A DNA stretch of 64,000 nt from a bacterium (GTDB lineage: Bacteria > Actinomycetota > Acidimicrobiia > Acidimicrobiales > Bin134), in contig JAPPAP010000040.1 in the NCBI GenBank assembly GCA_026705465.1, forward strand, positions 62,001-126,000, in the 5' to 3' direction. Positions 41,211 to 49,146 of the stretch are shown here, piece by piece. The translations under genes were made by a program, and so were the position numbers. The notes below the pieces were generated by a model that saw only the letters and a program-made list of their open reading frames with translations, was not told the origin of the DNA and did no database searches. Every line of letters begins with the position of its first letter. Positions within the stretch are counted from its first letter, which is position 1.

Positions 41211-42518
41211 ATGGCCATCGATTTTTCTGTCGAGCCCGAATTCCAAGAGAAGCTCGACTGGATGGACACCTTCGTCACTGAGGAGATCGAGCCCATCGAC
41301 CTCTACTTCCGGGGCGAGGTCAACCCCTTCGACCGCACCAACGAGACGGCCGACGCCCTGATCCGACCGCTCCAGAAGCAGGTGCAGGACAAGGGCCTGT
41401 GGGCTTGCCACATGGGTCCCCACCTGGGCGGGCTCGGCTACGGCCAGGTGAAGCTGGCCCTGATGAACGAGATCCTGGGCCGAGCGCTGTGGGCCCAGGT
41501 CGTGTTCGGCTGCCAGGCCCCCGACTCCGGCAACGCCGAGATCATCGCCCATTACGGCACCGACGAGCAGAAGGAGCTGTACCTCCAGCCGCTGCTCGAC
41601 AACAAGATCTCCTCCACCTACGCCATGACCGAGCCCCAGGGCGGCTCCGACCCCAACTACTTCACCTGCCGGGCCCACCGCGACGGCGACGAGTGGGTCA
41701 TCAACGGCGAGAAGTGGTTTGCCTCCAACTTCAAGTACGCCAGGTTCATGATCGTCATGCTCATCACCAACCCCGACGTGTCGGTGTACCGGGGCTCGTC
41801 GATGATGCTGGTGCCCACCGACACCCCCGGCATCGAGGTGGTGGCCAACGTCGGCCTCGGCACTGAGGATCTGGAAGACGGCGACCACGCCTATCTCCGG
41901 TTCAACGACGTGCGGGTGCCGGCCGAGAATCTGCTGGGCGACGAGGGATCGGGCTTCAAGATCGCCCAGACCCGCCTGGGCGGCGGCCGGGTCCATCACG
42001 GCATGCGCTCGGTGGGGGTGGCCCAGCGGGCCCTCGACATGATGTGCGAGCGGGTGCTGTCCCGAGAGACCAAGGGCTCGCTCATCGGCGAGAAGCAGTC
42101 CATCCAGCACTGGATCGCCGACTCCTGGATCCAGATCCAGCAATTCCGCCTCCAGGTCCTCCACTGCGCCTGGCTGATCGACAACGAGGGCGACTACGCC
42201 AAGGTCCGCCAGCACATCGCCGGCGTCAAGGTGGCCACCCCCAAGGTGCTGATCGACGTGGTGTACCGGGCCATGCACGCCCACGGCTCACTCGGCGTGT
42301 CCAACCTCATGCCCCTCACCTCTATGTGGATGAGTGGCCCGGTTATGGGCATCGCCGACGGCCCCACCGAGGTCCACAAAGACACCATCGCCAAGCAGAT
42401 CCTCAAGAGCTATAAGCCCTCCGAGGGCCTGTTCCCCTCTATGCACCTCCCCACCCGCATCGCCAACGCCCGCGCCCACATCGAATCCCGCATAGAGCAT
42501 GAGATTGCGAATCTCTAA
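41211..42518 (+). CDS. Acyl-CoA dehydrogenase, ACAD10/11-like
   Basis: 435-residue acyl-CoA dehydrogenase of the ACAD10/11/FadE36-like branch. YAMTEPQGGSDPNYF (about 141-155) is the first signature. The C-terminal SGPVMGIADGPTEVHKDTIAKQ replaces the usual YEGTSQIQ-type segment with DGPTEVH, characteristic of ACAD10/11 and LvaC, which act on phosphorylated 4-hydroxyacyl-CoA. The matching APH-type kinase gene ends 1.35 kb upstream, with a P450 between. A strong hairpin follows the stop. Ordinary alpha,beta-dehydrogenation remains possible. Confidence 0.9.
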   Translation: MAIDFSVEPEFQEKLDWMDTFVTEEIEPIDLYFRGEVNPFDRTNETADALIRPLQKQVQDKGLWACHMGPHLGGLGYGQVKLALMNEILGRALWAQVVFGCQAPDSGNAEIIAHYGTDEQKELYLQPLLDNKISSTYAMTEPQGGSDPNYFTCRAHRDGDEWVINGEKWFASNFKYARFMIVMLITNPDVSVYRGSSMMLVPTDTPGIEVVANVGLGTEDLEDGDHAYLRFNDVRVPAENLLGDEGSGFKIAQTRLGGGRVHHGMRSVGVAQRALDMMCERVLSRETKGSLIGEKQSIQHWIADSWIQIQQFRLQVLHCAWLIDNEGDYAKVRQHIAGVKVATPKVLIDVVYRAMHAHGSLGVSNLMPLTSMWMSGPVMGIADGPTEVHKDTIAKQILKSYKPSEGLFPSMHLPTRIANARAHIESRIEHEIANL

Positions 42519-42571
42519 GCCCCAAAAAGACGTTTCAATCTGACACGTACAGGGGATACAGTGAGAGGTGA

Positions 42572-42630
42572 AGCCGGGGTGGGGGCCAGAGCGGACGAAT
42601 GCTGTTTTACCCCACCCCGGCTCCATTTTG
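42572..42630 (+). terminator. Hairpin terminator after the ACAD gene
   Basis: AGCCGGGGTGGGG (42572-42584) pairs perfectly over 13 bases with CCCCACCCCGGCT (42610-42622), loop of 25 bases, followed by CCATTTTG. It lies about 55 bases after the ACAD stop. The T-tract is short, but the stem is the strongest in this part of the window. Confidence 0.6.
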
Positions 42631-42651
42631 ATCTTACCTGGATAATATGAG

Positions 42652-42679
42652 AATAGATTGAAATTCTCTGAAATCTATT
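42652..42679. repeat. AT-rich inverted repeat at the end of the DUF454 gene
   Basis: AATAGATT (42652-42659) and AATCTATT (42672-42679) are perfect complements around a 12-base loop and overlap the stop codon of the minus-strand gene. The surrounding 42620-42680 stretch is much more AT-rich than the rest. Could be a weak bidirectional terminator. Confidence 0.45.
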
Positions 42680-43127
42680 TTGAGTCAGGTCTCGATGTGG
42701 GGACTCGCCCAAAGATGTACGCCAACCCCACTATTCCTAACCCAATCACCACACCCCGCCACGTCCACGAACTGAGAAACAGCCCCGCACTCAACCCCAC
42801 CGCCACCACGATCATGGCCCCGGCAATCACCTTCGCCCGCCACGGCATGCCCAAACCAGATCGATAGTCGGCCACCAGTTTCCCAACCCCCGGCAGGTTC
42901 AACACCCACCGTTCCATGCGCTCGCTCGACCGGGAGAACGCGGCCGCGGCCATGATGAAAAAGATCGTGGCCGGCAGACCGGGAACGATTACCCCGAGGG
43001 CCCCCAACCCGACACACAACAGCCCTCCCAGAATCCACAAACCTCGCACCAGCGGGTTGCTGGCCACTTTGGAGTGGCTAAGAGCGGCGGAATCGCCGGA
43101 CTCAGCCGGCGAGCTCGATGATGTCAC
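42675..43127 (-). CDS. DUF454 (YbaN-like) inner-membrane protein
   Basis: 150-residue membrane protein. After a polar 25-residue N-terminus, VRGLWILGGLLCVGLGALGVIVPGLPATIFFIMAAAAFSRSSERMERW (split, about 27-74) is the DUF454 signature: two membrane segments joined by PGLP and the AFSRSSER loop. Two more hydrophobic segments (about 100-140) follow. Function of the family is unknown. Starts within the end of the next upstream gene (26-base overlap), so both are co-expressed. Confidence 0.8.
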   Translation of the reverse strand: MTSSSSPAESGDSAALSHSKVASNPLVRGLWILGGLLCVGLGALGVIVPGLPATIFFIMAAAAFSRSSERMERWVLNLPGVGKLVADYRSGLGMPWRAKVIAGAMIVVAVGLSAGLFLSSWTWRGVVIGLGIVGLAYIFGRVPTSRPDSK

Positions 43128-43431
43128 TGACAGTTAGGTAGCACAGCAACCCGATCACCAGAACGTTGACTGTGCTCACCGGCCACTTCAGCCGGTGGTC
43201 GGCCCGCCAGAACCGTCGGATGCTCAACCCATTGAACACGATGGCCACCAGTCCGATGGGCAGGCTTATGGCCGGTCCCACCGATTCGGCCACCCCCAGC
43301 ACCGGCAGCAAAAACGGAAGTACCAGATAAGTCAGCAGGCACCGAGTTCCCGACACCACCATCGATTGGCTGAACCGGCGCTCGGCCGTGTTGGGCGCCT
43401 CGACTTGGGCCGGAGCGGTGTCAACGGTCAT
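43102..43431 (-). CDS. Small membrane protein of unknown function
   Basis: 109 residues with a 20-residue polar N-terminus, then hydrophobic segments around 28-45, 52-68 and 87-105 (ISLPIGLVAIVFNGLSI, VSTVNVLVIGLLCYLTV). No family recognised. Overlaps the DUF454 gene start by 26 bases. Divergent from the propeller lipoprotein gene at 43504 with a 72-base gap. Confidence 0.65.
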   Translation of the reverse strand: MTVDTAPAQVEAPNTAERRFSQSMVVSGTRCLLTYLVLPFLLPVLGVAESVGPAISLPIGLVAIVFNGLSIRRFWRADHRLKWPVSTVNVLVIGLLCYLTVSDIIELAG

Positions 43432-43503
43432 TCGCCCTCAGTCTCCCACTCCCTGTCGGTCTCCGTCTCACTGAATGGCGGGATTCATTAGCATCGACCA
43501 ACC

Positions 43504-46455
43504 ATGACCCTGCTACCGCGGCTCGCCGCCATTCTGCTCGCCTCGGCCCTTGTCGCTGCCGCCTGCGGAGGCGACGACGACCAGCCCGCGGGCCCCACCC
43601 CAGCCCCCACCCCGGCCGCTACCGCCGAGCCCGACCCGACGGCAGCCCCCACTCCAGCCCCGACAGCCCAACCCGATACCGCTCCCACCGGCCCCACCTG
43701 CGACTGGCCGATGTGGGGCCACGGCATCGACCGCACTTTCTCCTACCCCTGCGATAGCGGCATCAGCCCCGACACCGCCGGCGACCTGCGCCGCATCTGG
43801 TACTTCAACACCAGCGACGTGGTCACTGCCGCCCCAGTGGTGGTGAATGGCGTGCTCTATGTGGGCGATTGGGCCGGGCGGTTCTACGCCCTCGACGCCG
43901 CCGACGGCACCGAGATCTGGCACTTCGACGCCGAGTACCACGACAACGTGTACGCCGGGCAGATCACCTCTTCGGCCTCTTACACGCTCATCGACGGCAT
44001 CCCCGCGGTGGTGTTCAACGCCGGACGCACCATCCACGCCCTGAACGCCAGCGACGGCACCGTGATCTGGACCCACGCCCGCGGCGAGCCCGGCTGGCCC
44101 ACCGAGTTCGAGACCACCCCCATCGTGGCGGACAACCGGGTGATCGCCACCTTCGACACCCACAACGCCCCGCTTCCCGCCGGGGTGGTGGCCGTCGACC
44201 TGTCCACCGGTGAAGAGCTCTGGTACTTCGACCTCGAAGGCGGCAGCCACCACGGCTGCGGGGGCGTGTGGGGCTCGCCTTCGGTCGACCTTGAGCGTCG
44301 GCTCATGTTCGCGGGCAGCGCCAACTGCCCCACCTCCCCCGACGGGTGGGGCCCCTACACCGAGGCCCTGTTCGCGGTGAACATCGACACCGGCGAGCCG
44401 GCCTGGAGCTTCCAGCCCCACCCGCCCAACAACGACGACTCCGACTTCTCCGGCGCCCCGGTGCTGTTCACCGCCAACGGCCAAGACTTGGTCGGCCTCG
44501 GCAACAAAGACGCCGTGTTCTACGCGGTGAACCGCGACACCGGCGAGTTGGTGTGGTCCACCCGGGCCACCGCCGACAACGTGATCCGCCCCAATTTCTC
44601 CAGCGGCGGGTTTATCGGCCCCGCCGCCTACGCCGACGGGATCATCGCCGGCGGCACCGGGGTGGCCGACTGCCCCTGCATGCACGCCTTCGATGCCGCC
44701 ACCGGCGACATCGTCTGGCAACAGCACGCCGTCGGCCCCACGTACTCGCCCACCACTGAGGTGAACGGGGTGGTGTTCGTGGGCTCGCTCGACTTCACCC
44801 TGCGGGCCCTGCGCCTCGACGACGGCGAGGTGCTGTGGTCCGACGAGCTCACCGGGCTCATCTCTGGGGGAGTGGCCATCGTCGGCGACGACATGTGGGC
44901 GGTGGCCGGCTTCCGCGAGCCCGGATCAGCCGGCCCATCGGAGACCTCAGGGGTGTTCCGCTACACCATCGCCCCCGACGTGGAGGCCGCCGAGCAAACC
45001 GCGCCCGAAGAAGAGCCCGAGCCCGAAGCCGGCCAGGTCCGCCTGGTGGGGGCGTCGGGCCGCTGCATCGACGCCCCCTGCGACGTCGGCTTCGACTTCA
45101 AGACCCCGCCGCCGGGCACCGACCCCAAGCTCACCCTGTCGATCCAAACCGACCCCTTCGAGCTCACCGTCACCTCCAGCGGGCTGGGCGATCCCGCCGC
45201 TTGGCTCCGAGAGGGGAGCGACGCCGCCGCAGTGGGGGCCTCGGCCTATGGCGTGCTGGTGTCTGAGCGCGACGACCGTCCCTCGGGCGGCTACCTGTGC
45301 GTGCTCGAAGAAGACGGCGGCTGCATTGCCCGCACTGTGCCCCGCCCCGGTGCCTCCTACAACCGCATCAGCCTGCTGGCCCTCAACGACACCACCACCA
45401 TTCCCGGCCCCGCTGACGGATTCGACCGCCTGGTGGCCAGCATCGGCTTCAACCCGCCGTTGCAAACCGAGCCCCTCGACCCGCCCACCTATCTGGTGTT
45501 CAGCCCCCAGGGCAACAACCTGGTGGTGTACGGCGACAACGGTGGCGTCCAGCGCCTCATTACCAACGCCCGTGAGGATCCCAACGGCCGAGACATCAAC
45601 GGCCAGGTGTGCTTCACCGGCGACGGCCGGTTCATCGCCGGCGAGGACACCGGTCAGCCCGAGATCCCCGCCGGGTTCGGCATCTTCCAGCTCGAAGGCA
45701 GCACCCTGGGCATCCTCACCGCGACCCAGATCGGCAAGCTCACTCCCGACTTCGAGGATGCCGACAGCCAGCCCGAGCCCTACGGCTGCGCCTTCCTTCC
45801 CGATGGGCTGCTGCTCACCACCGATGTGGGCAATCAGTCGTCCGGACCGGGCACTGGCCAGCTCACCGTGTGGTTCCCGCCCTATGACGATGCCCGCTGT
45901 GTGGTGGCCGACGACATCGCCACCGCCCAGCAACTGGCAGTGGACGGAAACGGTGTTCTGGTGGCCTCGGCTCGCCCCCCCACCACCGGGATCTGGCGTT
46001 ACGCCAACCTGCCCCAAAGCGAGCAGGAGTGCGACCCCGCGGCAGTCACCGCCGAGCTGTTCATCGCTCCCGGTGACGGCCTTGGCCTCACCAGCGGTAT
46101 CGCAGCCGACGGCCGAGGCGGTTGGTACGTGTCCGATGTCGTCACCGGCCATATCAACCAGTACGACGGCGACGGCACCTATGTCCGCACCGTGCTGGCG
46201 CCACCCCCTGGCGAGGGCCTGGGTACCGAGCCCATCAGCACCGGATCCCCGCTGGGCGTCGCCGTGGGCCTCGACGGCACCCTGTACTACGCCGACTTGG
46301 CCCTGGCCCTAAACGACAGAGGTATCGGCCCCGCAGGTGGCCAAGGCACCGTCCGGCGCATCCGCTTCGACGCCGACGACCAGCCCCTGCCGCCGGAGAC
46401 CATCGACTACGGCCTCAACTTCCCCGACGGCCTCGGCGTTCTCCCCATCCCATGA
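43504..46455 (+). CDS. Two-propeller lipoprotein with N-terminal PQQ-like beta-propeller
   Basis: 983-residue secreted lipoprotein. Signal peptide of 20 residues, lipid cysteine C21 in VAAACGG, then a Pro/Thr/Ala-rich linker (about 28-65). Residues about 66-490 form a PQQ-type eight-bladed propeller with repeated WxxD/LDAxDGTEIW, LNASDGTVIW, VDLSTGEELW, VNRDTGELVW and FDAATGDIVW blades. After a Glu/Pro linker a second domain (about 515-980) has SMP-30/NHL-like strands (DGLLLTTDVGN, SGIAADGRGGWYVSDV, LGVAVGLDGTLYYADL). It could be a periplasm-side dehydrogenase, but PQQ-binding residues cannot be confirmed, and it may be a binding scaffold. Next genes are a ferredoxin and P450. Confidence 0.75.
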   Translation: MTLLPRLAAILLASALVAAACGGDDDQPAGPTPAPTPAATAEPDPTAAPTPAPTAQPDTAPTGPTCDWPMWGHGIDRTFSYPCDSGISPDTAGDLRRIWYFNTSDVVTAAPVVVNGVLYVGDWAGRFYALDAADGTEIWHFDAEYHDNVYAGQITSSASYTLIDGIPAVVFNAGRTIHALNASDGTVIWTHARGEPGWPTEFETTPIVADNRVIATFDTHNAPLPAGVVAVDLSTGEELWYFDLEGGSHHGCGGVWGSPSVDLERRLMFAGSANCPTSPDGWGPYTEALFAVNIDTGEPAWSFQPHPPNNDDSDFSGAPVLFTANGQDLVGLGNKDAVFYAVNRDTGELVWSTRATADNVIRPNFSSGGFIGPAAYADGIIAGGTGVADCPCMHAFDAATGDIVWQQHAVGPTYSPTTEVNGVVFVGSLDFTLRALRLDDGEVLWSDELTGLISGGVAIVGDDMWAVAGFREPGSAGPSETSGVFRYTIAPDVEAAEQTAPEEEPEPEAGQVRLVGASGRCIDAPCDVGFDFKTPPPGTDPKLTLSIQTDPFELTVTSSGLGDPAAWLREGSDAAAVGASAYGVLVSERDDRPSGGYLCVLEEDGGCIARTVPRPGASYNRISLLALNDTTTIPGPADGFDRLVASIGFNPPLQTEPLDPPTYLVFSPQGNNLVVYGDNGGVQRLITNAREDPNGRDINGQVCFTGDGRFIAGEDTGQPEIPAGFGIFQLEGSTLGILTATQIGKLTPDFEDADSQPEPYGCAFLPDGLLLTTDVGNQSSGPGTGQLTVWFPPYDDARCVVADDIATAQQLAVDGNGVLVASARPPTTGIWRYANLPQSEQECDPAAVTAELFIAPGDGLGLTSGIAADGRGGWYVSDVVTGHINQYDGDGTYVRTVLAPPPGEGLGTEPISTGSPLGVAVGLDGTLYYADLALALNDRGIGPAGGQGTVRRIRFDADDQPLPPETIDYGLNFPDGLGVLPIP

Positions 46456-46501
46456 GCGCCACGATGAGCCGTACCGGCCGCTTGGCCTACCATTCCCGCT
46501 G

Positions 46502-46702
46502 ATGCGAATAAAGGTTGACACCGAGCTCTGCCAGGGTCACGGGCGCTGCTACATGCTGGCCCCCGACCTGTTCGACGCCGACGACGACGGCTACTGCGAG
46601 CCCACCGACGAGCGCCAAGTGGCCCCCGAGCTGGCCGACCAGGCCCGCAGGGCGCTCATGAACTGCCCCGAAAACGCCATCATCCTGATTGAGGAGACCT
46701 GA
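46502..46702 (+). CDS. 3Fe-4S ferredoxin (P450-type)
   Basis: 66-residue ferredoxin that carries electrons to the P450 encoded next. Ligands are C10 (CQGHGRC), C16 and C55-P56 (MNCPENAI). The second position of the usual CxxC is H13, typical of 3Fe-4S ferredoxins that serve actinobacterial P450s such as FdxE. The ATG at 46502 gives the canonical length; the longer frame upstream runs into the lipoprotein gene. Stop and next start share one base (TGATG), so it is translationally coupled to the P450. It is the only ferredoxin in the window. Confidence 0.9.
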   Translation: MRIKVDTELCQGHGRCYMLAPDLFDADDDGYCEPTDERQVAPELADQARRALMNCPENAIILIEET

Positions 46703-47874
46703 TGACCGACGACAAGAAATACTCGCTCGAACCCCCCGAGGTGGCCCGCAATCCCCACGGCACCTATCGGGAGATTCGAGACAACGCCCCGGTAACCGAG
46801 CTGGCCGGCCGAGGCCAGTCCGGAGCCGTCACCCTGAGTCGCCACGAGGACGTGATGCGGGCCTTCCAGACCCCCGAGGTGTTCTCCTCCGACCCCGGCG
46901 CCGTCGACATCGGCAACGTCCGCCCCCTGGTGCCCCTCCAGATCGACCCGCCCCACCACCGCAAGCACCGCAAGGCGCTCGACCCGCTGTTCGCCCCCAA
47001 GCAGATGGCCAAGCACGAGCCCCGGGTGCGGGAGCTGATCCGCGAGCTCATCGACAAGGTGGCCGATCAGGGCCACTGCAACTTCCACCAAGACATCGCC
47101 GAGCCCATGCCCTCCACCATCTTCTTGGAGCTGCTGGGCCTGCCGGTCAGCCGGGTGGATGAGTTCCTGGCCCTCAAGGACGGCATTATCCGCCCGCCGG
47201 CCCGCTCCATGGAAGAGCGCCGGGAGAAGGTGAAGGCCACTGGTCAGAAGATCTACGCCGCCCTCGAAGAGGTGGTGGAGGCCCGCATGGCCGAGCGCCA
47301 AGACGATTTCTTGTCCACCCTCATCGACGCCGAGGTCGAGGGCCAGCCCCTCAGCCGCGACGATGTGGTCGATATCGGGTACCTGTTCTTCTTGGCCGGG
47401 CTCGACACCGTGTCGGCCTCACTGGAGTGCATGGTGGCGTTCCTGGCCCAAAACCCCGGCCACCGCCAACAGCTGGTGGACGACCCGTCGTTGATCCCCC
47501 ACGCGGTGGAGGAGATGCTCCGCTACGAGAGCCCGGTGGCCAGCTCGGCCCGCCTCACCGCCGTCGACACCGAGGTCAACGGCTGTCCCATCTCGGCGGG
47601 CACCCGTATCCACCTGTTGATCGGCTCGGCCAACACCGACGAGCGGGCCTGGCCCACGCCCGACCAGGTGGATTTCGACCGCGAGTCTAAAAAGCACATC
47701 GCCTTCGGTGCTGGCGTCCACCGCTGCCTGGGGTCCCACCTTGCCCGTATGGAGCTCCGGGTGGCCCTCGAGGAGTGGCACGCCCGGGTGCCCCACTACC
47801 GCCTGGCCGACGGCGTCGAGTTGCAGTTCAGCCAGGGCATCCGCCAGATCGACAACCTGGAGCTGGTCTGGTGA
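46702..47874 (+). CDS. Cytochrome P450 coupled to ferredoxin
   Basis: 390-residue P450, directly coupled to the 3Fe-4S ferredoxin. Haem loop FGAGVHRCLGSHLARMELR (335-353), C342. I-helix LFFLAGLDTVSASLE, with AGLDT as the oxygen-activating motif; K-helix EEMLRYESP. PHHRKHRKALDPLFAPKQM is the C-helix region. Ferredoxin-P450 gene order resembles that of mycobacterial FdxE-CYP143. Followed by a CoA-transferase (4-base GTGA overlap), so the hydroxylated substrate is probably a carboxylic acid or CoA ester. Reductase not in window. Confidence 0.9.
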   Translation: MTDDKKYSLEPPEVARNPHGTYREIRDNAPVTELAGRGQSGAVTLSRHEDVMRAFQTPEVFSSDPGAVDIGNVRPLVPLQIDPPHHRKHRKALDPLFAPKQMAKHEPRVRELIRELIDKVADQGHCNFHQDIAEPMPSTIFLELLGLPVSRVDEFLALKDGIIRPPARSMEERREKVKATGQKIYAALEEVVEARMAERQDDFLSTLIDAEVEGQPLSRDDVVDIGYLFFLAGLDTVSASLECMVAFLAQNPGHRQQLVDDPSLIPHAVEEMLRYESPVASSARLTAVDTEVNGCPISAGTRIHLLIGSANTDERAWPTPDQVDFDRESKKHIAFGAGVHRCLGSHLARMELRVALEEWHARVPHYRLADGVELQFSQGIRQIDNLELVW

Positions 47875-49112
47875 GCGAGAACGCCGCGCCGCCCAGCCGC
47901 CCCCTCGAGGGCATCCGCGTGGTCGAGGTCGCGAGTTGGATGTTCATCCCCTCCGGCGGCTCGGTGCTGGTCGACTGGGGGGCCGACGTCATCAAGGTGG
48001 AGCACCCGGTCACCGGAGATCCCCAGCGGGGCCTCATCACCTCGGGGCTCGTCCCCGGCGGCGCCGGCGGCGTCAACTTCATGATCGAGCAGCCCAATCG
48101 GGGCAAGCGCTCCATCGGCTTGAATCTGGCCCATCCCGACGGCCGGGAGATGCTGCTCAAGCTGGTGGAGACCGCCGATGTATTCCTCACCAACTACATG
48201 CCCCCGGTGCGCCGCAAACTCCGCATCGACACCGAAGACCTGCGGGAGCGCAACCCCCAGATCATCATCGCCCGGGGCTCCGGCCAAGGTCCTCACGGTC
48301 CCGACGCCGAGAAGGGCGGCTACGACGGCGCGTCGTTCTGGGCCCGAGGCGGTATGGGCGCCACCCTGCCGGCCCGTCCCGACGGCTGGCCCATGAGCCA
48401 GCCCGCCCCCGCCTTCGGCGACGTGATGGGGGGCATGGCCACCGCCGGGGCCATCGCCGCCGCCCTCTATCAACGGGCTGCCACCGGCGAGCCGTCGATC
48501 ATCGACGTGTCGCTCTTGGCCACCGCCATGTGGCAGCTCTCCCCCTTGGTGATCGCGGCCAAGCTCTTCGGCATGGACCGTCTCCCGGCCGGTGACCGCA
48601 CCAAAATGGTCAACCCCGTGGTGAACGCCTACCGCACCTCCGACGACCGCTATCTCAGCTTCATCCTGCTCCAGGCCGACAAGCACTGGGCCCAGCTCTG
48701 CGAGTGCATCGGCCGCCCCGAGTTGGCCACCGACCCCAAGTTCATCGACATGGCTGCCCGGGCCGAGAACAACGAGGAGTGCATCGCCATCCTCGACGAG
48801 GTGTTCGAATCCCAGCCCCTGTCGTACTGGAAGGAGGCCTTGGCCGACTTCAAGGGGGTGTGGGTGCCGTTCCAGACCCTCAACGAGCTCTACGAAGATC
48901 CCCAGGTCGTCGCCAACGGCTATCTCCCGGCCATGACCACCGGCAACGGCCAAGAGGTGCAACTGGTGGCCAACCCGGCCATGTTCAACGAGCAGCCGGT
49001 CACCGTCGACCGGGCCCCCGAGCACGGCGAGCACACCGAAACCCTGCTTCTCGGAGCTGGAGTCCCCTGGGACGACATCGCCGCCATGAAGGAGTCGGGG
49101 GCAATCCTCTAG
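47871..49112 (+). CDS. CaiB/BaiF family CoA-transferase (class III)
   Basis: 413-residue class III CoA-transferase. Start GTG 47871 overlaps the P450 stop by 4 bases. LEGIRVVEVASWMF and GADVIKVEHPVTGD are the N-terminal Rossmann-like blocks, ARGSGQGPHGP the active-site strand, and D184 in PAFGDVMGGMATAGA the probable catalytic aspartate. Closes the ferredoxin-P450 operon; a clean Rho-independent terminator follows. Predicted to activate or regenerate the acid modified by the P450. Confidence 0.9.
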   Translation: MSENAAPPSRPLEGIRVVEVASWMFIPSGGSVLVDWGADVIKVEHPVTGDPQRGLITSGLVPGGAGGVNFMIEQPNRGKRSIGLNLAHPDGREMLLKLVETADVFLTNYMPPVRRKLRIDTEDLRERNPQIIIARGSGQGPHGPDAEKGGYDGASFWARGGMGATLPARPDGWPMSQPAPAFGDVMGGMATAGAIAAALYQRAATGEPSIIDVSLLATAMWQLSPLVIAAKLFGMDRLPAGDRTKMVNPVVNAYRTSDDRYLSFILLQADKHWAQLCECIGRPELATDPKFIDMAARAENNEECIAILDEVFESQPLSYWKEALADFKGVWVPFQTLNELYEDPQVVANGYLPAMTTGNGQEVQLVANPAMFNEQPVTVDRAPEHGEHTETLLLGAGVPWDDIAAMKESGAIL

Positions 49113-49115
49113 CGC

Positions 49116-49134
49116 GGCGGCTTCGCCGCCTTTT
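49116..49134 (+). terminator. Rho-independent terminator of the ferredoxin-P450-CoA-transferase operon
   Basis: GGCGGC (49116-49121) pairs with GCCGCC (49125-49130) around the loop TTC, then TTTT (49131-49134), just after the stop at 49112. The same sequence gives no T-tract on the minus strand, so it is not a terminator for the methyltransferase gene. Confidence 0.8.
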
Positions 49135-49146
49135 GCGGGTTGCTCG

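Noticed and set aside
41169-42284. Long open frame continuing the P450 at 39885 upstream on the minus strand (about 370 extra codons)
   Set aside because: It lies opposite the well-supported ACAD gene, has no family features, and the P450 has a good ATG at 41168. High G+C gives long antisense frames.
42572-42622. Third copy of the covarying hairpin repeat
   Set aside because: Also a GC-rich hairpin, but it lacks the shared inner sequence and ACAGGACCCGCC; it is better explained as a terminator.
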